A stretch of DNA of 64,000 nucleotides from positions 684,776 to 748,775 of the forward strand of contig JACKMB010000002.1 of assembly GCA_024235615.1 (NCBI GenBank). Reading direction: 5' to 3'. This document shows positions 31,847 through 41,033 of this stretch, piece after piece (position 1 is the first letter of the stretch; every line of letters begins with the position of its first letter). The stretch is from Thauera sp. (GTDB lineage: Bacteria > Pseudomonadota > Gammaproteobacteria > Burkholderiales > Rhodocyclaceae). The notes beneath the pieces were generated by a model, which was not told the DNA's origin, made no database searches, and saw nothing but the letters and a program-made list of their open reading frames with translations. Made by a program: the position numbers and the translations under genes.

Positions 31847-32758
31847 ATGATGGAGCTGCGTCACCTGCGCTATTTCGTCGCCGTCGCCGAGGAGCTCAAC
31901 TTCACCCGCGCCGCGGCGCGACTGCGCATCGGCCAGCCGCCCCTGTCCATGCAGATCCGCGATCTGGAGGAGGAGGTCGGCGCGCGCCTGTTCGAGCGCG
32001 GTCCGCGCCGGGTGGCGCTGAGCGCCGCGGGGGAGCGCTTCCTGCCGCACGCGCGCCGCATCCTCGATGGGGTGGAGGAGGCCGTTGCCGAGGCCCGGCG
32101 CGCCGCGCGCGGCGAGCTGGGCGAGCTGCGCGTCGGCTTCACCTCCTCGCTGCCCTTCACCGATCTGCTGCCCGACGCGCTCAATGCCTATCGGCGGCGC
32201 TTTCCGGCGGTGCGGCTGCAGTTGCGCGAGCTGTTCACCCCGGAGCAGTTCGCGGCGCTCGCGCGCGGCGAACTCGATGTCGGCTTCGTGCGCCTGCAGG
32301 CAGGCGCACCGCCCGCGGGCATCGTGCTGCGCGAGGTGGCGCGCAACCCGCTGCGCCTGGTCGTGAATGCCGCGCACCGGCTGGCGGACGCGGAGCGGGT
32401 GAGCATCGCCGAACTGGCCGGGGAGGATTTCGTCGGCTTTCCGGCCGATGTCGGCACCGATCTGCCGGGTGTGTTGCGCAACCTTTGCAGGCAGGCGGGC
32501 TTCGAGCCGCGCGTCGTGCAGACCGCGCGCGAGGCCACCACGCAGATCGGCCTGGTCGCCGCCGGCCTCGGCGTGGCGCTGCTGCCGGCGCCGCTCGAGT
32601 CGGTGCGGATCGCGCGCGTGCGCTACCTGGCGCTGGCCGAGCCGGAGGCGCAGTTCCGCCTCGCGCTGGCCGTCCGCGAGGGCGAGCCGTCGCCGCTGCT
32701 CGCCGGCTTCCTGGAGGTGCTGGAGCGCCTGCGTGCGGGGCAGGCCAGCGTCACCTGA
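31847..32758 (+). CDS. LysR family transcriptional regulator
   Basis: 303 residues. The N-terminal winged helix has the LysR signature (MELRHLRYFVAVAEELNFT, then QPPLSMQIRDLEEEVG) and the remainder is a periplasmic-binding-like effector domain. Two ATG codons stand at the start with GGAAG upstream. It is divergent from the MFS exporter. The effector is unknown. It ends 33 bp from the convergent CitE-like gene. Confidence 0.92.
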   Translation: MMELRHLRYFVAVAEELNFTRAAARLRIGQPPLSMQIRDLEEEVGARLFERGPRRVALSAAGERFLPHARRILDGVEEAVAEARRAARGELGELRVGFTSSLPFTDLLPDALNAYRRRFPAVRLQLRELFTPEQFAALARGELDVGFVRLQAGAPPAGIVLREVARNPLRLVVNAAHRLADAERVSIAELAGEDFVGFPADVGTDLPGVLRNLCRQAGFEPRVVQTAREATTQIGLVAAGLGVALLPAPLESVRIARVRYLALAEPEAQFRLALAVREGEPSPLLAGFLEVLERLRAGQASVT

Positions 32759-32791
32759 GCGTGCCCGGGGGGCAGCGTCTGTGCTCGCGCA

Positions 32792-33790
32792 TCAGTGGCC
32801 CGCGCCGGCGAAGAAGCGCTGCCGCGTCTCTCCCGGCAGCTCCATGCCCGTGTTGCGGGCGCGCTGCAGCAGCTCCCAGTAGTAGCGGTAGGAGGCGCGA
32901 TCGTGCAGACGTCCCTGGTGACGGATCGGGCCCCAGGCGTTGTCCTGCGCTGCGCACAGGATCGCCGCGGCCTCCTCGACCTCGGAGAAGTCGGGCTGCA
33001 TCGCGGCGATGATCGGCAGGATCTGGTTGGGGTGGATGCTCCACATGCGCAGGTAGCCGAACTCGCGCCGGGCACGCTCGGCATCGTGGCGGATCACCGC
33101 GACGTCCTGCAGCTCGGTGGTGACGTTGTGCGAGGGGATGACGCCGTTGGCGAGCGCGGCGGCGGCGATGTCGGCCTTGGCGCGGACCACCAGCGGGTGC
33201 TCGAACTGGCCGGGGCTCTTCATGGCGCTGCCGGGGATGGCGCCGTGGTGGCCGGACACGAAGTCCATGAGGCCGAAGTCGATCGACTCGACGCCGTCGA
33301 GCGCGGCGATCTCCCAGGCCTCGCGCAGGGCGCCGTGGGTCTCGACCAGCACATGGATGGGCAGCGCGCGCTCGAGGCCGCAGGCGGCCTCGACGCGGCG
33401 CAGTTCGCGGATCTGCTCGGCGGCATCCGCCGCGGAACGCACCTTGGGAATGGTCACGAAGGCGAGCCGCCGGCCGGCACCACCGACCAGGATCTCGAGG
33501 TCGCGCTGCCAGTGCGGGTGGGTGATGTCGTGGATGCGGGCGCCGACGCGTCCGAAGTGGTTCTCCGCGCCATTGACCACCTCGACCACCATGCGCGCGT
33601 GCTCGGCTTCGGCGCCGGCCTGGGCGCCGTCCTCGCAGTCGCAGGTGAGGTCGAACACCGGGCCGAGCTCCTGCTGCAGCTTGAGCGCCTTCATCATGAG
33701 CTTCTCGGCGCCGGCGTAGTGGTCCACGGCGGGCAGGGAGGGGAAGGGCTTTTCGCCGGCGAACAGGACCTGAGCGGGGTGAAGCGACAT
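32792..33790 (-). CDS. HpcH/HpaI aldolase / citrate lyase beta subunit-like protein
   Basis: 332 residues of the CitE-like fold, with DCEDGAQ near the N-terminus and LVETHGAL and SIDFGLMDF motifs that supply metal and CoA-ester contacts in the family. No citrate lyase alpha or gamma gene is nearby, so a stand-alone acyl-CoA lyase (malyl-CoA or citramalyl-CoA type) is more likely than citrate lyase. It lies downstream of mdh on the same strand but behind a strong terminator. The ATG follows GAGGAGACCGCC. Confidence 0.8.
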   Translation of the reverse strand: MSLHPAQVLFAGEKPFPSLPAVDHYAGAEKLMMKALKLQQELGPVFDLTCDCEDGAQAGAEAEHARMVVEVVNGAENHFGRVGARIHDITHPHWQRDLEILVGGAGRRLAFVTIPKVRSAADAAEQIRELRRVEAACGLERALPIHVLVETHGALREAWEIAALDGVESIDFGLMDFVSGHHGAIPGSAMKSPGQFEHPLVVRAKADIAAAALANGVIPSHNVTTELQDVAVIRHDAERARREFGYLRMWSIHPNQILPIIAAMQPDFSEVEEAAAILCAAQDNAWGPIRHQGRLHDRASYRYYWELLQRARNTGMELPGETRQRFFAGAGH

Positions 33791-33863
33791 GGCGGTCTCC
33801 TCGGATGGGCTGCGGCTGGCATGCGGGCCGCGGCGAGGCGGTGCGGCGGGCGCCGCGGAAATG

Positions 33864-33893
33864 AAAAAAGGCCACGGATTCTACCCCGTGGCC
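33864..33893 (-). terminator. Intrinsic terminator downstream of mdh
   Basis: On the minus strand GGCCACGG, an eight-base loop, CCGTGGCC, then six T. It ends mdh transcription before the CitE-like gene. Confidence 0.9.
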
Positions 33894-33931
33894 TTTCGCG
33901 AGGGCGGCACGTGGCCGCCCCGGATCGCGAC

Positions 33932-34921
33932 TTACTTGAGCATGTCGGCCACGGCCGCGCGCTCGTCCTCGAGTTCCTTGAGGGTGATGGCGATCTTGCC
34001 CTTCGAGTACTCGTCGATCTCCAGGCCCTGGATGATCTTGAACTGGCCGTCCTTGCACTCGCAGGGGAAGCCGAACACCACGCCCTCGGGGATGCCGTAG
34101 GAGCCGTCGGACGGAACGCCCATGGTGACCCAGTCGCTCGAGCCGAGCACCCAGTCGTGCACATGGTCGATGGCGGCGTTGGCGGCCGAGGCGGCCGACG
34201 ACAGGCCGCGGGCCTCGATGATGGCGGCGCCGCGCTTGCCGACGGTGGGCAGGAAGACGTCGTTGTTCCAGGCGTGGTCGTTGATCAGCGCCTTGACGCT
34301 GTCGCCGTTCGACTCGCAGAAGCGGTAGTCGGCGTACATCGAGGGCGAGTGGTTGCCCCACACGACCATCTTCTTCAGCGACGACACTTCACGGCCGGAC
34401 TTGGCGGCGAGCTGCGACAGCGCGCGGTTGTGGTCCAGGCGCAGCATGCCGTGGTAGTTGTTCGGGTTGGTGCGGCCGACCTTGATGGCGGCGGCGCGGG
34501 CGATGTAGGCGTTGGTGTTGCAGGGGTTGCCCACGACCAGCACGCGGACGTCTTCCTTGGCGTTCTCGGCGATGGCCTTGCCCTGAACGGTGAAGATGGC
34601 GCCGTTGGCGGTCAGCAGGTCGGCACGCTCCATGCCGGGGCCGCGCGGACGGGCGCCGACCAGCAGGCACACGTCGGCGTCCTTGAACGCGACGTTGGGG
34701 TCGTCGGTGGCGATCATGCCGGCGAGCAGCGGGAAGGCGCAGTCTTCCAGCTCCATCATCACGCCCTTGACGGCCTTCTGGGCCTGGGGCAGGTCGAGCA
34801 GCTGCAGGATGACGGGCTGGTCCTTGCCCAGCATTTCGCCACTGGCGATGCGGAACAGCAGGCTGTAGCCGATCTGGCCGGCGGCGCCGGTGACAGCGAC
34901 GCGCATGGGGGCTTTGCTCAT
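33932..34921 (-). CDS. mdh: Malate dehydrogenase
   Basis: 329 residues, the size of the dimeric cytosolic-type bacterial malate dehydrogenases. The NAD site reads [15 protein letters not shown], the substrate arginines lie in [15 protein letters not shown], and the catalytic histidine is in [12 protein letters not shown]. It interconverts malate and oxaloacetate in the TCA cycle. ATG 34919-34921 has GAGGGAGTAATCAC upstream. It is divergent from the gntR-sdh-gltA block, and a palindrome between them could coordinate both. Confidence 0.96.
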   Translation of the reverse strand: MSKAPMRVAVTGAAGQIGYSLLFRIASGEMLGKDQPVILQLLDLPQAQKAVKGVMMELEDCAFPLLAGMIATDDPNVAFKDADVCLLVGARPRGPGMERADLLTANGAIFTVQGKAIAENAKEDVRVLVVGNPCNTNAYIARAAAIKVGRTNPNNYHGMLRLDHNRALSQLAAKSGREVSSLKKMVVWGNHSPSMYADYRFCESNGDSVKALINDHAWNNDVFLPTVGKRGAAIIEARGLSSAASAANAAIDHVHDWVLGSSDWVTMGVPSDGSYGIPEGVVFGFPCECKDGQFKIIQGLEIDEYSKGKIAITLKELEDERAAVADMLK

Positions 34922-35110
34922 GTGATTACTCCCTCGAGTGAGACGGTCGTATGAAGGTGCTGGAAACCTGCCCGGGTTCGTCGCGACGTACCGTGCGCCG
35001 CCGCATGGCGGCGTCTTCCGGTCGGGCCTGCGCGGCACGGCCACGCGTGCGCGGGTACCCTTTCTGGGCGCCGGCATACTAGCCCCATGCAGATAGCCTG
35101 TCAAATGCCA

Positions 35111-35136
35111 TCTTATGTCTTATATAAGATACAAGA
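35111..35136. promoter_or_regulatory. Palindromic operator candidate between mdh and gntR
   Basis: A perfect 12-base palindrome TCTTATATAAGA at 35118-35129 sits inside a 26-base near-palindrome (35111-35136) whose outer arms are TCTTATG and ATACAAGA. The surrounding 70 bp are AT-rich in a GC-rich region. Position and symmetry suit binding by the adjacent GntR protein. Confidence 0.6.
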
Positions 35137-35178
35137 CTAAAGATAGACGTTTATGAAAATTTATGCTCAAATGCGCGC

Positions 35179-35907
35179 ATGTCGCAGGAGTCGCCTACCT
35201 TCAGCCCGCTCTACCGTCAGATCAAGGCCTTGATCCTTCAGGCGCTTGAGGCTGGGGAATGGCGTCCCGGCCAGGCCATTCCGAGCGAGCAGGAACTCGC
35301 CGCGCGCTTCAGCGTTTCGCAGGGCACCGTGCGCAAGGCCATCGACGAAATGGCGGCCGACAACCTGCTGGTGCGCAAGCAGGGCAAGGGCACTTTCGTT
35401 GCCTCGCACAACGACCCGCGCGCGCTCTTCCGCTTTCTCCGCCTCGTGCCGGTCGACGGCGATCTTTCTCCTCCACAAAGCATACCGCTGGATTGCTGGC
35501 GTGCGAAAGCCGGTCAGGAGGCGTCGCGCATGCTCGCGATCGAGCCCGGTGCGCCGATCATCATCGTCCGTCGTCTGCTGAAGTTCGCCGCCCGGCCCGT
35601 CGTCATCGACGAGATCTACCTGCCCGGCGAGGTCTTTCAGGGTCTCAGCGCCGAGACCCTGCAGGGCTGGAACGGGTCGCTCTACAGCCTCTTCGAAACC
35701 CGCTTCGGCGTTCGCATGATCCGCGCGCAGGAGCGCATCCGCGCGGTCGCCGCCGATCGTGGCGCCGCCGAGGCGCTCAATGTCCAGGAAGGGACGCCGC
35801 TCCTGTCGGTCGAGCGTGTCACCTACACCTATGGCGACAAGCCGGTGGAGTGGCGTCGTGGCCTGTATTCGACCGCGGAGCATTTTTATCTGAACGAGCT
35901 GAATTGA
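35179..35907 (+). CDS. GntR family (HutC/FadR-like UTRA) transcriptional regulator
   Basis: 242 residues. The N-terminal GntR winged helix (PLYRQIKALILQALEAGEW, then IPSEQELAARFSVSQGTVR) is followed by a UTRA ligand-binding domain of the HutC type. It lies between mdh and sdhC, 100 bp before the sdh start, and probably controls this TCA gene block in response to a carboxylic acid. The effector is inferred, not seen. The start codon is ATG 35179 with a weak ribosome site. Confidence 0.9.
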   Translation: MSQESPTFSPLYRQIKALILQALEAGEWRPGQAIPSEQELAARFSVSQGTVRKAIDEMAADNLLVRKQGKGTFVASHNDPRALFRFLRLVPVDGDLSPPQSIPLDCWRAKAGQEASRMLAIEPGAPIIIVRRLLKFAARPVVIDEIYLPGEVFQGLSAETLQGWNGSLYSLFETRFGVRMIRAQERIRAVAADRGAAEALNVQEGTPLLSVERVTYTYGDKPVEWRRGLYSTAEHFYLNELN

Positions 35908-35942
35908 TCTGTCGCGCATGGGCTGCAGGGCAGGACCGGCGC

Positions 35943-35948
35943 TATAAT
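35943..35948 (+). promoter_or_regulatory. Candidate -10 element of the sdh operon
   Basis: A perfect TATAAT 60 bases before the sdhC start. No good -35 lies at the usual distance, which fits a promoter that needs an activator. Confidence 0.4.
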
Positions 35949-36007
35949 TTTTTGTCGTTTTTCGGAGTCCGCGACGGGGGTCGTCGCACATGCAGAGGGG
36001 AGTCTTC

Positions 36008-36397
36008 ATGTCAGAAGTAACAGCGCGCAAACCAAGGCCGAAGTACCTGGCCCTGAACGAGATCCGGCTGCCTTTGCCGGGGATCGTCTCGATCCTTCAC
36101 CGCGTCAGCGGCGTGGGCTTGTTCCTGATGTTGCCGTTCCTGTTGTACCTGCTCGATCGCAGCCTCGGCTCGCCGGAGACCTTCGAGACCTTCGCCGCGG
36201 TGGTCGACAACTGGTTCATCAAGCTGATCCTGTTCGGCCTGCTGTGGGCCTACCTGCACCACTTCTGTGCCGGCATCCGCTTCCTGCTGCTCGACCTGCA
36301 CAAGGGTCTGGAGCTCGAGGAAGCGCGCAAGTCCTCCAAAATCGTTCTGGTCGTGAGCCTCACGCTCACCGTGATCATCGGGGTGGTCCTATGGTGA
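36008..36397 (+). CDS. sdhC: Succinate dehydrogenase cytochrome b556 subunit
   Basis: 129 residues with three membrane segments. It carries the HRVSG motif near the quinone site and a haem ligand histidine in LHHFCAGIRFLLLD. With SdhD it anchors SdhAB and passes electrons to quinone. I chose ATG 36008 because AGGGGAG lies seven bases upstream; another ATG six codons earlier is possible. Its stop overlaps the sdhD start by seven bases. Confidence 0.95.
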   Translation: MSEVTARKPRPKYLALNEIRLPLPGIVSILHRVSGVGLFLMLPFLLYLLDRSLGSPETFETFAAVVDNWFIKLILFGLLWAYLHHFCAGIRFLLLDLHKGLELEEARKSSKIVLVVSLTLTVIIGVVLW

Positions 36398-36741
36398 AAC
36401 AGCGTATCGTCGTCGGCGCGCACTACGGTCTGAAAGACTGGATCGCGCAGCGTGCCACCGCCGTCTACATGGCGGCCTATACCATCATCTTCGCGCTGTC
36501 GGCGTTCAGCCTGCGCGAGCTGAACTACCAGGAGTGGTCCGGCCTGTTCTCGCACGGCCTGTTCAAGTTCCTGAGCTTCCTGTTCTTCCTGTCGGTCTTC
36601 TATCACGCCTGGATCGGCATCCGCGACCTCTGGATGGACTACATCAAGCCCAACGGTGTGCGCCTCGCGCTGCACCTGGTCACCATTTTCGTGCTCGTCG
36701 GCTACGCCGGCTGGGCAGCCCAGATCCTGTGGAGGCTTTAA
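36391..36741 (+). CDS. sdhD: Succinate dehydrogenase hydrophobic membrane anchor subunit
   Basis: 116 residues, three membrane segments, with the signature YHAWIGIRDLWMDYIKP that supplies the second haem ligand. It starts ATG GTG AAA inside the end of sdhC. It pairs with SdhC in complex II. The sdhA start lies two bases after its stop. Confidence 0.95.
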   Translation: MVKQRIVVGAHYGLKDWIAQRATAVYMAAYTIIFALSAFSLRELNYQEWSGLFSHGLFKFLSFLFFLSVFYHAWIGIRDLWMDYIKPNGVRLALHLVTIFVLVGYAGWAAQILWRL

Positions 36742-36743
36742 GC

Positions 36744-38537
36744 GTGAACGTCGCGAAGCGTACCTTTGATGCGGTCATCGTGGGCGCCGGCGGTGCCGGC
36801 CTGCGTGCGGCCCTGCAACTCTCCGAAGCCGGCCTCAAGACCGCCGTGCTGACCAAGGTGTTCCCGACCCGTTCGCACACCGTGGCGGCGCAGGGCGGTG
36901 TCGCCGCCTCGCTCGGCAACTCGACCGAGGACAACTGGCACTGGCACATGTACGACACCGTGAAGGGGTCGGACTGGCTGGGCGACCAGGATGCCATCGA
37001 GTTCATGTGCAAGAAGGCCAACGAGGTCGTCATCGAGCTCGAGCACTACGGCATGCCCTTCGATCGCACCGACAACGGCAAGATCTACCAGCGCCCGTTC
37101 GGCGGCCACTCGATGAACTACGGGCAGGCGCCGGTGATGCGCTCCTGTGCCGCGGCCGACCGTACCGGTCACGCCATGCTGCACGCGCTCTACCAGCGCA
37201 ACGTGCGTGCGAACACCCAGTTCTTCGTCGAGTGGATGGCGCTCGATCTGATCCGCGACGCTGACGGCGATGTGCTCGGCGTGACCGCGATGGAAATGGA
37301 GACCGGTGAGGTCTCGATCTTCCATGCCAAGGCCACCATCTTCGCCACCGGCGGTGCCGGTCGCATCTACTATTCCTCGACCAACGCCTTCATCAACACC
37401 GGTGACGGCGTGGGCATGGCGGCGCGCGCCGGCATCCCGCTCGAAGACATGGAGTTCTGGCAGTTCCACCCCACCGGCGTGGCCGGCGCGGGCGTGCTGA
37501 TTACCGAAGGCGTGCGCGGCGAAGGCGGCATCCTGCGCAACGCCCAGGGTGAGCGCTTCATGGAGCGCTACGCGCCCAACCTCAAGGACCTCGCCTCGCG
37601 CGACGTGGTCTCGCGCGCGATGACCACCGAGATCAACGAAGGCCGTGGTTGCGGTCCGGACAAGGATCACGTGCTGCTCGACATCACGCACCTTGCGCCC
37701 GACACCATCATGAAGCGCCTGCCTGGCATCCGCGAGATCGCGATCCAGTTCGCCGGCGTCGATCCGATCAAGGCGCCGATCCCGGTCGTGCCGACCTGCC
37801 ACTACCAGATGGGCGGCATCCCGACCAACTACAAGGGCCAGGTCGTCGTTCCCAAGGACGGCAACCCGAACAGCCCGGTCGCAGGCTTCTACGCTGCGGG
37901 CGAGTGCGCCTGCGCCTCGGTCCACGGCGCCAACCGCCTCGGCACCAACTCGCTGCTCGACCTGCTGGTGTTCGGCAAGTCGGCGGGCGAGACCGTGGTC
38001 GAGGACTTCCAGTCCGGCCAGCTCAAGCTGAAGCCGCTGCCCGCCGATGCCGCCGACGTCTCGCTGGCCCGCCTGGCCCGTCTCGACGGCCAGACCAACG
38101 GCGAGAGCGTGTTCGACGTCGGCCTGGAGATGCGCCGCACGATGCAGAAGCACGCCGGCGTGTTCCGCTTCGACAACCTGCTCAAGGAAGGCGTGCAGAA
38201 GATCGGCGAGGTCGCCGAGCGTGCCAAGCGCACCGAGATCAAGGACAAGTCCAAGGTCTGGAACGTCGCCCGCATGGAAGCCCTCGAGCTCGACAACCTG
38301 ATCGAGGTCGCGCGCGCCACCATGGTCTCGGCCGAGGCCCGCAAGGAGTCGCGTGGCGCCCACGTCCGCGACGACGCGCCGGATACCGCCGAGAACCCCA
38401 ACGGCCGCGACGATGCCAACTGGCTCAAGCACACCCTCTGGTACTCCGAAGGCGACCGCCTCGATTACAAGCCGGTGAACCTGAAGCCGCTGTCCGACGA
38501 CGTCGAGCCGATCGCGCTCGCCAAGCGCACCTATTGA
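36744..38537 (+). CDS. sdhA: Succinate dehydrogenase flavoprotein subunit
   Basis: 597 residues. The FAD-binding fold GAGGAGL is at the N-terminus and the covalent FAD histidine is His45 in RSHTVAAQGG, the same number as in E. coli. HPTGVAGAG and HGANRLGTNSLLD mark the active site. It oxidises succinate to fumarate. The start is a GTG at 36744-36746 with GGAGG upstream. Confidence 0.97.
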   Translation: MNVAKRTFDAVIVGAGGAGLRAALQLSEAGLKTAVLTKVFPTRSHTVAAQGGVAASLGNSTEDNWHWHMYDTVKGSDWLGDQDAIEFMCKKANEVVIELEHYGMPFDRTDNGKIYQRPFGGHSMNYGQAPVMRSCAAADRTGHAMLHALYQRNVRANTQFFVEWMALDLIRDADGDVLGVTAMEMETGEVSIFHAKATIFATGGAGRIYYSSTNAFINTGDGVGMAARAGIPLEDMEFWQFHPTGVAGAGVLITEGVRGEGGILRNAQGERFMERYAPNLKDLASRDVVSRAMTTEINEGRGCGPDKDHVLLDITHLAPDTIMKRLPGIREIAIQFAGVDPIKAPIPVVPTCHYQMGGIPTNYKGQVVVPKDGNPNSPVAGFYAAGECACASVHGANRLGTNSLLDLLVFGKSAGETVVEDFQSGQLKLKPLPADAADVSLARLARLDGQTNGESVFDVGLEMRRTMQKHAGVFRFDNLLKEGVQKIGEVAERAKRTEIKDKSKVWNVARMEALELDNLIEVARATMVSAEARKESRGAHVRDDAPDTAENPNGRDDANWLKHTLWYSEGDRLDYKPVNLKPLSDDVEPIALAKRTY

Positions 38538-38556
38538 GCGCCCGGGAGAAACATTC

Positions 38557-39267
38557 ATGACCAAGCGTACCGTTCAATTCAAGATCTACCGCTACGATCC
38601 GGACAAGGACGAGAAGCCCTACATGCAGGACATCTCGGTCGAGCTCGAGCCCTCCGACAAGAAGCTGCTCGATGCGCTCGTCCGCCTGCGTGCCAAGGAC
38701 GACTCGATGTCCTTCCGCCGCTCCTGCCGCGAAGGCGTGTGCGGGTCGGATGCGATGAACATCAACGGCAAGAACGGCCTGGCCTGCCTGACCGACGTCG
38801 ACAGCCTGCAGCAGCCGATCACGCTGCGCCCGCTGCCCGGCCTGCCGGTGATCCGCGACCTGATCGTGGACATGACGCAGTTCTTCAAGCAGTACCACTC
38901 GATCAAGCCCTACCTGGTGAACAACGACCCGCCCCCCGAGCGCGAGCGTCTGCAGTCGCCGGAGGATCGCGAGGAGCTCAACGGCCTCTACGAGTGCATC
39001 CTGTGCGCGTGCTGCTCGACGTCCTGCCCGTCGTTCTGGTGGAACCCCGACAAGTTCGTCGGGCCTGCCGGCCTGCTCGCGGCCTACCGTTTCCTCGCCG
39101 ACACCCGCGACCAGGACACCGGTGCGCGCCTCGACAACCTCGAGGACCCGTATCGCCTGTTCCGTTGCCACACCATCATGAACTGCGTCGATGTCTGTCC
39201 GAAGGGTCTGAACCCGACCCGCGCGATCGGCAAGATCAAGGACATGATGGTCCGCCGCGCGATCTAA
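38557..39267 (+). CDS. sdhB: Succinate dehydrogenase iron-sulfur subunit
   Basis: 236 residues. The 2Fe-2S ligands are Cys57, Cys62, Asp65 and Cys77 (SCREGVCGSD), the same pattern as E. coli. The 4Fe-4S and 3Fe-4S clusters are served by CILCACCSTSCP and CHTIMNCVDVCPKGLNP. It carries electrons from SdhA to the membrane subunits. It follows sdhA by 19 bp and precedes sdhE by 15 bp. Confidence 0.97.
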   Translation: MTKRTVQFKIYRYDPDKDEKPYMQDISVELEPSDKKLLDALVRLRAKDDSMSFRRSCREGVCGSDAMNINGKNGLACLTDVDSLQQPITLRPLPGLPVIRDLIVDMTQFFKQYHSIKPYLVNNDPPPERERLQSPEDREELNGLYECILCACCSTSCPSFWWNPDKFVGPAGLLAAYRFLADTRDQDTGARLDNLEDPYRLFRCHTIMNCVDVCPKGLNPTRAIGKIKDMMVRRAI

Positions 39268-39282
39268 GGGCGGGCACAGTCG

Positions 39283-39519
39283 ATGACGATCAACAGGGGG
39301 CGCGTGCGCTGGCAGTGTCGTCGGGCTCTGCTCGAGCTCGACCTGGTGTTCACGCGCTTTCTAGAGCGGCATTTCGATCGTCTCACCGACGATCAGCTGG
39401 CGGATCTGGACGACTTGCTGCGCTGCGACGACTACGACATCTGGGCGTGGGTCAACGGCAGCAAGGCATGTGAGAACGACCGCTGGAAGGAGATGATCGG
39501 ACTGCTGCGTCAGGGGTGA
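39283..39519 (+). CDS. sdhE: FAD assembly factor SdhE (YgfY/SDHAF2 family)
   Basis: 78 residues, small and acidic at the C-terminus, matching SdhE in length and in ending CDDYDIWAWVNG. SdhE promotes covalent attachment of FAD to SdhA. The usual RGxxE motif reads Arg14-Ala15-Leu-Leu-Glu18 (RRALLELD), so the conserved glycine is alanine; the codon is GCT at 39325-39327. All else looks normal. It lies between sdhB and gltA on the same strand. Confidence 0.93.
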   Translation: MTINRGRVRWQCRRALLELDLVFTRFLERHFDRLTDDQLADLDDLLRCDDYDIWAWVNGSKACENDRWKEMIGLLRQG

Positions 39520-39583
39520 CGCGGCAGTACCGGTCCGATAAAAGACCAAAGGCAGTTAAACCGGCAAGTAGAAGGGACGATCT

Positions 39584-40879
39584 ATGAGCACTGAACGCAC
39601 TGCAACGCTTACCGTCGATGGCAAGACCGTCGAATTCCCGGTCATGACCGGCACCCACGGCCAGGACGTCATCGACATCCGCACCCTGGGCGGCAAGACC
39701 GGCCTCTTCACCTACGACTCCGGCTTCCTGTCGACCGCCAGCTGCAAGTCGAAGATCACCTTCATCGACGGTGACAAGGGCGAGCTGCTGTACCGTGGCT
39801 ATCCGATCGAGCAACTCGCCGAGCAATGCAACTTCCTCGAGGTCGCGTATCTGCTCAAGAACGGCGAGCTTCCCAACGCGGAGCAGAAGACCGCGTTCGA
39901 GAGCACGATCAAGAACCACACGATGCTGCACGACCAGATGACGAAGTTCTATTCGGGCTTCCGTCGCGATGCGCACCCGATGGCGGTCATGGTCGGTGTG
40001 GTCGGCGCGCTTTCGGCCTTCTACCACGAGGCGATGGACTTCTCCGACGCGCAGCACCGCAGCGTGTCGATCAACCGCCTGATCGCCAAGCTGCCGACCA
40101 TCGTTGCGATGGCGTACAAGTACAACAAGGGCGAGCCCTTCATGTACCCGCGCAACGACCTCGACTACACCGCGAACTTCATGCACATGATGTTCGGCAC
40201 CCCGTGCGAGAAGTACGAGCCGAATCCCGTTCTGGTGCGCGCGCTCGACGTCATCTTCACGCTGCACGCCGATCACGAGCAGAACGCCTCGACCTCGACC
40301 GTCCGCCTGGCCGGCTCCTCGGGCGCGAACCCCTTCGCCTGCATCTCGGCCGGCATCGCCTGCCTGTGGGGCCCGGCGCACGGTGGCGCGAACGAAGCCT
40401 GCCTGAACATGCTCGAGGAAATCGGTGACGTGTCCCGCGTGAGCGAATACATCGCGCGCGCCAAGGACAAGAACGACAGCTTCAAGCTGATGGGCTTCGG
40501 TCATCGCGTCTACAAGAACTTCGATCCGCGTGCCAAGCTGATGCAGAAGGTCTGCAACGAAGTGCTGACCGAACTCGGCCTGGAGAACGACCGCCTCTTC
40601 AAGCTGGCGATGGAGCTCGAGAAGATCGCGCTGGAAGACCCGTACTTCGTCGAGAAGAAGCTCTACCCGAACGTCGACTTCTACTCGGGCATCGTGCAGA
40701 AGGCGCTCGGCATTCCGACCTCGATGTTCACCTGCATCTTCGCGCTCGCCCGTACGGTGGGCTGGATCACGCAGTGGGAAGAGATGATCACCGATCCCGA
40801 GTACAAGATCGGCCGTCCGCGTCAGCTCTACGTCGGTACCGCGCGCCGCGATGTGCCGGCGCTCGCGCAGCGTCCGTAA
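39584..40879 (+). CDS. gltA: Citrate synthase (type II, hexameric type)
   Basis: 431 residues, close to E. coli GltA (427). The active-site histidines lie in [10 protein letters not shown] and [10 protein letters not shown] and the acid in [14 protein letters not shown]. It condenses oxaloacetate and acetyl-CoA. The start follows GAAGGGACGATCT. It follows sdhE by 64 bp. The N-terminal part before [19 protein letters not shown] is the small beta domain of NADH-sensitive enzymes; NADH inhibition is a family inference. Confidence 0.97.
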   Translation: MSTERTATLTVDGKTVEFPVMTGTHGQDVIDIRTLGGKTGLFTYDSGFLSTASCKSKITFIDGDKGELLYRGYPIEQLAEQCNFLEVAYLLKNGELPNAEQKTAFESTIKNHTMLHDQMTKFYSGFRRDAHPMAVMVGVVGALSAFYHEAMDFSDAQHRSVSINRLIAKLPTIVAMAYKYNKGEPFMYPRNDLDYTANFMHMMFGTPCEKYEPNPVLVRALDVIFTLHADHEQNASTSTVRLAGSSGANPFACISAGIACLWGPAHGGANEACLNMLEEIGDVSRVSEYIARAKDKNDSFKLMGFGHRVYKNFDPRAKLMQKVCNEVLTELGLENDRLFKLAMELEKIALEDPYFVEKKLYPNVDFYSGIVQKALGIPTSMFTCIFALARTVGWITQWEEMITDPEYKIGRPRQLYVGTARRDVPALAQRP

Positions 40880-41033
40880 GAGACGATGAAGAGGGGCTGC
40901 AGGATCCGCCGCGACTGACGGTGACGGGGTGGTTGCGCGTGCGCGGCCATCCCGTTTTTCCATCGGAACCCATGCGTCGGCCGCACTCCCGCACCCGAAA
41001 ACAGGGCAACAGAACACCACAGGTGCTTATCCC

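Noticed and set aside
32759-33790. Citrate lyase operon
   Set aside because: Only a CitE-like gene is present; there are no citC, citD, citF or citG genes beside it, so a full citrate lyase cannot be claimed.
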